Origin: Peribacillus loiseleuriae
GTDB lineage: Bacteria; Bacillota; Bacilli; Bacillales; DSM-1321
NCBI RefSeq assembly: GCF_001183985.1
Contig: NZ_LFZW01000001.1
Location: 4,865,621 to 4,929,620 of the forward strand
Length of the DNA stretch: 64,000 bases
Reading direction: 5' to 3'
How positions within the stretch are numbered: the stretch's first letter is position 1; every line of letters starts with the position of its first letter. Shown piece by piece: positions 60,328-64,000 of this stretch. The notes beneath the pieces were generated by a model, which was not told the DNA's origin, did no database searches, and saw only the letters and a program-made list of their open reading frames with translations. Both the position numbers and the translations under genes were made by a program.

Positions 60328-61467
60328 TTATTTGGTTAACATTCTTGAAATAACAAGTTTTTGAATTTCTTGAGTACCTTCATAAATCTGAGTAATTTTT
60401 GCATCTCTCATATAGCGCTCAACCGGATAGTCTTTCGTGTAGCCATAACCCCCAAATACTTGTACTGCTTCCGTTGTAACTTTCATTGCAGTGTCTCCTG
60501 CAAATAATTTCGACATGGCTGATTCTTTTCCATATGGGAACCCTTCCGATTCAAGCCAAGCAGCTTGGTACGTAAGAAGGCGGGCCGCTTCAACACCGGT
60601 GGCCATTTCCGCAAGCTTAAAGCCGATTCCTTGTTGGGATGCAATTGGTTTTCCGAACTGGACGCGCCCTTTTGCATATTCAACGGCTGCATCGAGCGCA
60701 CCTTGAGCAATACCGACAGCTTGTGCCGCTATGCCATTTCGACCACCATCCAGCGTCATCATGGCAATTTTGAACCCTTCTCCTTCTTTTCCTAGCAAGT
60801 TACCTTTTGGTACTTGGCAATCTTCAAAAATAATTTCAGTAGTTGGCGATGAACGAATCCCTAATTTCCTCTCTTTCTTTCCTACGCTAAAACCCGGAAA
60901 GTCTTTTTCAATAATGAAAGCACTCGTGCCTTTCTGTTTGGATTCAGGATTAGTTAAGGCAAAGACAATATACGTATCCGCAATCCCGCCGTTTGTGATG
61001 AAAATTTTGGAACCATTTAACACATAATAATCACCGTCTAATTTAGCCTGTGTACTCATTCCGCCAGCATCCGAACCAGCACCCGGTTCCGTCAGACCGT
61101 ACGCGCCGATTTTCTTTCCCTCTGCCATCGGTCGAAGGTATTTCTGCTTTTGTTCTTCGGTACCGAATGAATAGATCGGCCATCCTGCAAGAGATATATG
61201 AGCGGATAGTGTAACACCTGTGGATGCACAGACTCTTGAAAGTTCTTCAACCGCGATACAGTAGGCCAAATAATCGCTACCGATTCCACCATATTTTTCA
61301 GGCCATGGAATGCCAGTCAAACCCAATTCAGCCATTTTATCAAACAGCGTCCGATCAAATCTTTCTTCTTCATCACGTTCTGCAGCCGTCGGTTCTACTT
61401 CTTTTTTTGCAAAATCACGAACCATTTTTCTGATCATGTCATGTTCTTCCGTTAATTTAAACTGCAT
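60328..61467 (-). CDS. acdA: Short-chain acyl-CoA dehydrogenase AcdA
   Basis: 379 aa FAD enzyme that oxidises acyl-CoA to enoyl-CoA. The FAD/substrate motifs [15 protein letters not shown] and [17 protein letters not shown] are typical, and the catalytic Glu is in [20 protein letters not shown] near the C-terminus. Its nearness to rpoE/pyrG matches B. subtilis acdA. GGGGGAAATGGC precedes ATG 61467. Eleven bases follow the second dehydrogenase gene, so the pair is cotranscribed. Confidence 0.95.
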   Translation of the reverse strand: MQFKLTEEHDMIRKMVRDFAKKEVEPTAAERDEEERFDRTLFDKMAELGLTGIPWPEKYGGIGSDYLAYCIAVEELSRVCASTGVTLSAHISLAGWPIYSFGTEEQKQKYLRPMAEGKKIGAYGLTEPGAGSDAGGMSTQAKLDGDYYVLNGSKIFITNGGIADTYIVFALTNPESKQKGTSAFIIEKDFPGFSVGKKERKLGIRSSPTTEIIFEDCQVPKGNLLGKEGEGFKIAMMTLDGGRNGIAAQAVGIAQGALDAAVEYAKGRVQFGKPIASQQGIGFKLAEMATGVEAARLLTYQAAWLESEGFPYGKESAMSKLFAGDTAMKVTTEAVQVFGGYGYTKDYPVERYMRDAKITQIYEGTQEIQKLVISRMLTK

Positions 61468-61478
61468 GCCATTTCCCC

Positions 61479-62609
61479 CTACAAATGTTTGTGAATGACG
61501 ATTTTTTGAATTTCACTCGTTCCTTCGTAAATTTCTGTCACCTTTGCATCGCGAAAATAACGCTCAACCGGGTATTCTTTCGTATAGCCGTAGCCACCGA
61601 ACACTTGAATGGCTTCTGTCGTCACATTTACTGCTGTTTTTGAAGCAAATAGCTTAGCCATCGACGCTTCTTTGCCACATGCTAAACGATGTGAACGAAG
61701 ATAGGCTGCTTGGTAGACTAATAGTTTGGCTGCTTCAATTGCTGTCGCCATTTCGGCAAGCTTAAAACCAACTCCTTGTTGTGTAGAAATCGATTTTCCG
61801 AATTGAACCCGTTCCCTCGCATATTCATAAGCATGACCAAAAGCGCCTTCAGCAATGCCCAGTGCTTGTGCCGCAATACCAATTCGGCCTACCTCTAAAT
61901 TGGCCAGGGCGATTTTGAATCCGTCTCCTTCTTTACCTAATAGGTTTTCAGCAGGTACCTTCATATCCTCAAATATAAGCTGTACGGTTCGTGACCCCAT
62001 AAGACCCATTTTATGTTCGTCTTTACCAATGACTAGGCCTGGTGTGTCTTTATCCACAATGAAAGCAGATATCCCTCTGCTTCGCTCTTTGAGGTTAGTG
62101 GAAGCAAACACAATATACACATCCGCTTCGCCGCCATTTGTGATAAATGCTTTCGAACCGTTCAATCTATAAAAATCTCCATCTCTTATTGCCTTTGTCT
62201 TCAAGTTGGCAGCATCAGAGCCAGCGCTAGGTTCTGACAAACAAAATGCACCTAAATATTCTCCAGTTGCAAGCAAAGGAACGTATTTTCGCTTTTGCTC
62301 CTCGCTCCCGAAATAGACAATTGGATTTGTTCCAACTGATGTATGAACGGAGAGAATGACACCCAAGGCTGGACTTACTTTGGAAATTTCATGAATGGCA
62401 ATGATATAAGAAATAAAATCCATTTCAGCCCCGCCATATTGTTCAGGTATCGGAATCCCCATTAATCCAATCTTCCCCATTTTTTGAAGCACTTGTCTTG
62501 GAAATTCTCCGTTCTCCATCCGTTCTACAAAGGGGGCAATCTCTGCTATCGTAAAATCACGAACCATTTTCCGCATCATTTCTTGCTCTTCGTTAAAATG
62601 AAAAATCAT
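61479..62609 (-). CDS. Acyl-CoA dehydrogenase, second paralogue
   Basis: 376 aa from ATG 62609, seven bases after GGAGG. The motifs are [37 protein letters not shown] and catalytic [18 protein letters not shown]. It is clearly homologous to the AcdA next to it (same length, shared blocks such as EVEPTAE/EIAPFVE and the C-terminus), suggesting an old tandem duplication with divergence of chain-length or branch specificity. It resembles MmgC-type enzymes; the substrate cannot be fixed from sequence. Confidence 0.94.
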   Translation of the reverse strand: MIFHFNEEQEMMRKMVRDFTIAEIAPFVERMENGEFPRQVLQKMGKIGLMGIPIPEQYGGAEMDFISYIIAIHEISKVSPALGVILSVHTSVGTNPIVYFGSEEQKRKYVPLLATGEYLGAFCLSEPSAGSDAANLKTKAIRDGDFYRLNGSKAFITNGGEADVYIVFASTNLKERSRGISAFIVDKDTPGLVIGKDEHKMGLMGSRTVQLIFEDMKVPAENLLGKEGDGFKIALANLEVGRIGIAAQALGIAEGAFGHAYEYARERVQFGKSISTQQGVGFKLAEMATAIEAAKLLVYQAAYLRSHRLACGKEASMAKLFASKTAVNVTTEAIQVFGGYGYTKEYPVERYFRDAKVTEIYEGTSEIQKIVIHKHL

Positions 62610-62641
62610 CCGCACACCTCCTAGCTGTCATTAAATACTTG

Positions 62642-63493
62642 TTAGCTATATTCATAAAAGCCACGTCCTGACTTTTTACCAAGCCATCCTGCTTTTACAT
62701 ACTTACGAAGTAGGGGACATGGGCGGTATTTGTCGTCACCAAAACCATTATGAAGCGTTTCCATAATAGATAAACATGTATCTAAACCGATAAAATCAGC
62801 GAGCGTCAATGGACCCATTGGATGGTTCATGCCTAACTTCATGACATCATCAATCGCTTCTTTAGAAGCCACACCTTCATATAATGTATAAATGGCTTCA
62901 TTAATCATCGGCATCAAGATTCGATTGGATACAAATCCAGGGAAATCATTCACCTCAACTGGCACTTTTTTTAGCGATACAGCCATTTTTTCAATCGTTC
63001 TATATACTTCATCTTCTGTAGCCAAACCGCGGATAATTTCAACGAGTTTCATAACGGGAACTGGGTTCATAAAATGCATACCAATCACCTTTCCAGGGCG
63101 TTTGGTCGCTGCTGCAATTTCAGTAATGGGAAGGGAGGACGTATTGCTAGCGAGAATCGTATGAAAAGGTGTAATTTTATCAAGCTCAGCAAATAATGAT
63201 GCTTTAATTTCCATATTTTCCACCGCCGCTTCAATAACTAAATCAACTGAAATTGCGTTTTGTAAATCAATTGAGGGAGATAATCTTGAAAGAATAGCTG
63301 CTTTTTCCTGCTCGGTAAGCTTACCTTTATTCACTTGTCTGGTCAGATTCTTCGAGATATTCGTGATTCCCTGATCCACGAATTCTTGTTTTAGATCATG
63401 GAGGATGACTTCATACCCACTCATCGCACATACTTGGGCAATTCCTGACCCCATTTGTCCAGCTCCAATGATCATTACCCTGTTCATATCCAC
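62642..63493 (-). CDS. hbd: 3-hydroxybutyryl-CoA dehydrogenase
   Basis: 283 aa. NAD-binding Rossmann motif [21 protein letters not shown], catalytic [17 protein letters not shown] (His about 140), and the C-terminal dimer domain [25 protein letters not shown] and [21 protein letters not shown]. It oxidises 3-hydroxyacyl-CoA to the 3-keto form. The start is GTG 63493 after GGAGGAG, with ATG 63487 as an alternative. It stands 33 bases after the thiolase. Confidence 0.95.
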   Translation of the reverse strand: MDMNRVMIIGAGQMGSGIAQVCAMSGYEVILHDLKQEFVDQGITNISKNLTRQVNKGKLTEQEKAAILSRLSPSIDLQNAISVDLVIEAAVENMEIKASLFAELDKITPFHTILASNTSSLPITEIAAATKRPGKVIGMHFMNPVPVMKLVEIIRGLATEDEVYRTIEKMAVSLKKVPVEVNDFPGFVSNRILMPMINEAIYTLYEGVASKEAIDDVMKLGMNHPMGPLTLADFIGLDTCLSIMETLHNGFGDDKYRPCPLLRKYVKAGWLGKKSGRGFYEYS

Positions 63494-63526
63494 AGCTACT
63501 CCTCCTCATCTCGATTGAAAACTCCA

Positions 63527-64000
63527 TTATGCTTGACTTGGCACTTCTATTAAAATGGCATCCCCTTGACCGCCACCGCTACAGATTGCGGCAATCCCTA
63601 GCCCACCACCTCGTCGTTTCAGCTCATGCATAAGCGTAATGATGATGCGCGCACCGCTTGCCCCTATAGGATGACCAAGCGCGATTGCTCCACCATTCAC
63701 ATTCACTTTGCTTGGATCCACATTAGCAATTTCCTTACTAGCAAGCGCCACGGCTGCAAATGCTTCGTTAATTTCAAATAAAGCAATTTCATCAAGTGAT
63801 TTCCCAGTTTTTTTCAACAATTCATAGATTACGAAACCTGGGGTTTTTGGGAAATCTTTCGCTTCTACTGCCACTTCTGCATGCCCCAGAATATAAGCAA
63901 ATGGGGCAATGCCCTCTTTCTCTGCCCGCTCTTCACTCATTAATACAAGTGCTCCTGCTCCGTCATTTACTCCAGGAGCGTTTCCTGCCGTGATCGTCCC
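63527..64000 (-). CDS. Acetyl-CoA acetyltransferase (thiolase), C-terminal part
   Basis: 158 codons enter from the right edge of the window; the start is outside. The C-terminal thiolase half shows [32 protein letters not shown], the His motif [17 protein letters not shown] and the second catalytic Cys in [16 protein letters not shown]. The N-terminal Cys is beyond the edge. It would perform the last step of beta-oxidation, or the first of the reverse, for the C4 pathway encoded downstream. It is the most upstream gene of the operon visible here. Confidence 0.95.
   Translation of the reverse strand, partial: GTITAGNAPGVNDGAGALVLMSEERAEKEGIAPFAYILGHAEVAVEAKDFPKTPGFVIYELLKKTGKSLDEIALFEINEAFAAVALASKEIANVDPSKVNVNGGAIALGHPIGASGARIIITLMHELKRRGGGLGIAAICSGGGQGDAILIEVPSQA

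Overview
The window is a 64-kb piece of the chromosome of an AT-rich, endospore-forming, flagellated Bacillaceae. The evidence is the gene content (spoIIID, spoIID, spoIIQ, spoIIR, spo0F, mbl, flhO/flhP, rpoE, ssbB) and a gene order that follows the ywp-ywm-atp-upp-glyA-ywl-prfA-tdk-rho-murZ-fba-spo0F-pyrG-rpoE-acdA stretch of Bacillus subtilis. I cannot name the species. Nearly all genes lie on the minus strand, so transcription runs from high to low coordinates. Exceptions are a HupE/UreJ-like gene, ywpF, a vanZ-like gene and the ywjG-like gene. I saw no rRNA, tRNA, CRISPR array, prophage or transposase gene.

Layout: 1-168, start of a secreted protein running off the left edge. 408-1610, HupE/UreJ-like membrane protein. 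2222-8005, five-gene peptide ABC importer in the order of the B. subtilis app operon (ATPase, ATPase, binding protein, permease, permease). 8317-9716, ssbB, a coiled-coil protein and divergent ywpF. 9877-10684, two orphan small genes. 10852-15653, fabZ, EpuA-like, flhP, flhO, mbl, spoIIID. 16124-21736, spoIIQ, vanZ-like, spoIID, murAA, ywmB. 21833-30018, DUF1146 gene, atpCDGAHFEBI, a decayed atpZ and the operon promoter. 30117-36042, vpr-like protease, wecB/mnaA, upp, glyA. 36287-41729, ywlG, rpiB, ywlE, mntP, ywlC, ywlB, spoIIR. 41938-47515, prmC, prfA, a lipoprotein, tdk, rpmE, rho. 47843-52379, glpX, murZ, fbaA, spo0F. 52820-56123, ywjG, pyrG, rpoE. 56615-64000, a fatty/branched acyl-CoA operon: thiolase, 3-hydroxyacyl-CoA dehydrogenase, two acyl-CoA dehydrogenases, a small unknown protein and the fused isobutyryl-CoA mutase icmF.

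The genes are mostly housekeeping: F-type ATP synthase, peptidoglycan precursor synthesis (two MurA paralogues), translation termination (prfA with its methylase prmC), nucleotide supply (upp, tdk, pyrG), glycolysis/gluconeogenesis (fbaA, glpX) and sporulation. The less ordinary material is between and inside genes. It comprises a DnaA-box cluster at ywlB-ywlC, a complete pyrG initiation/attenuation leader, an atpZ pseudogene, a degenerate repeat expansion in SpoIIR, three families of dispersed non-coding repeats (called here R1, R2, R3) and several long palindromes. I found no clearly undescribed protein system. The strongest candidates for new description are the repeat families and a structured intergenic segment near 45.5 kb.
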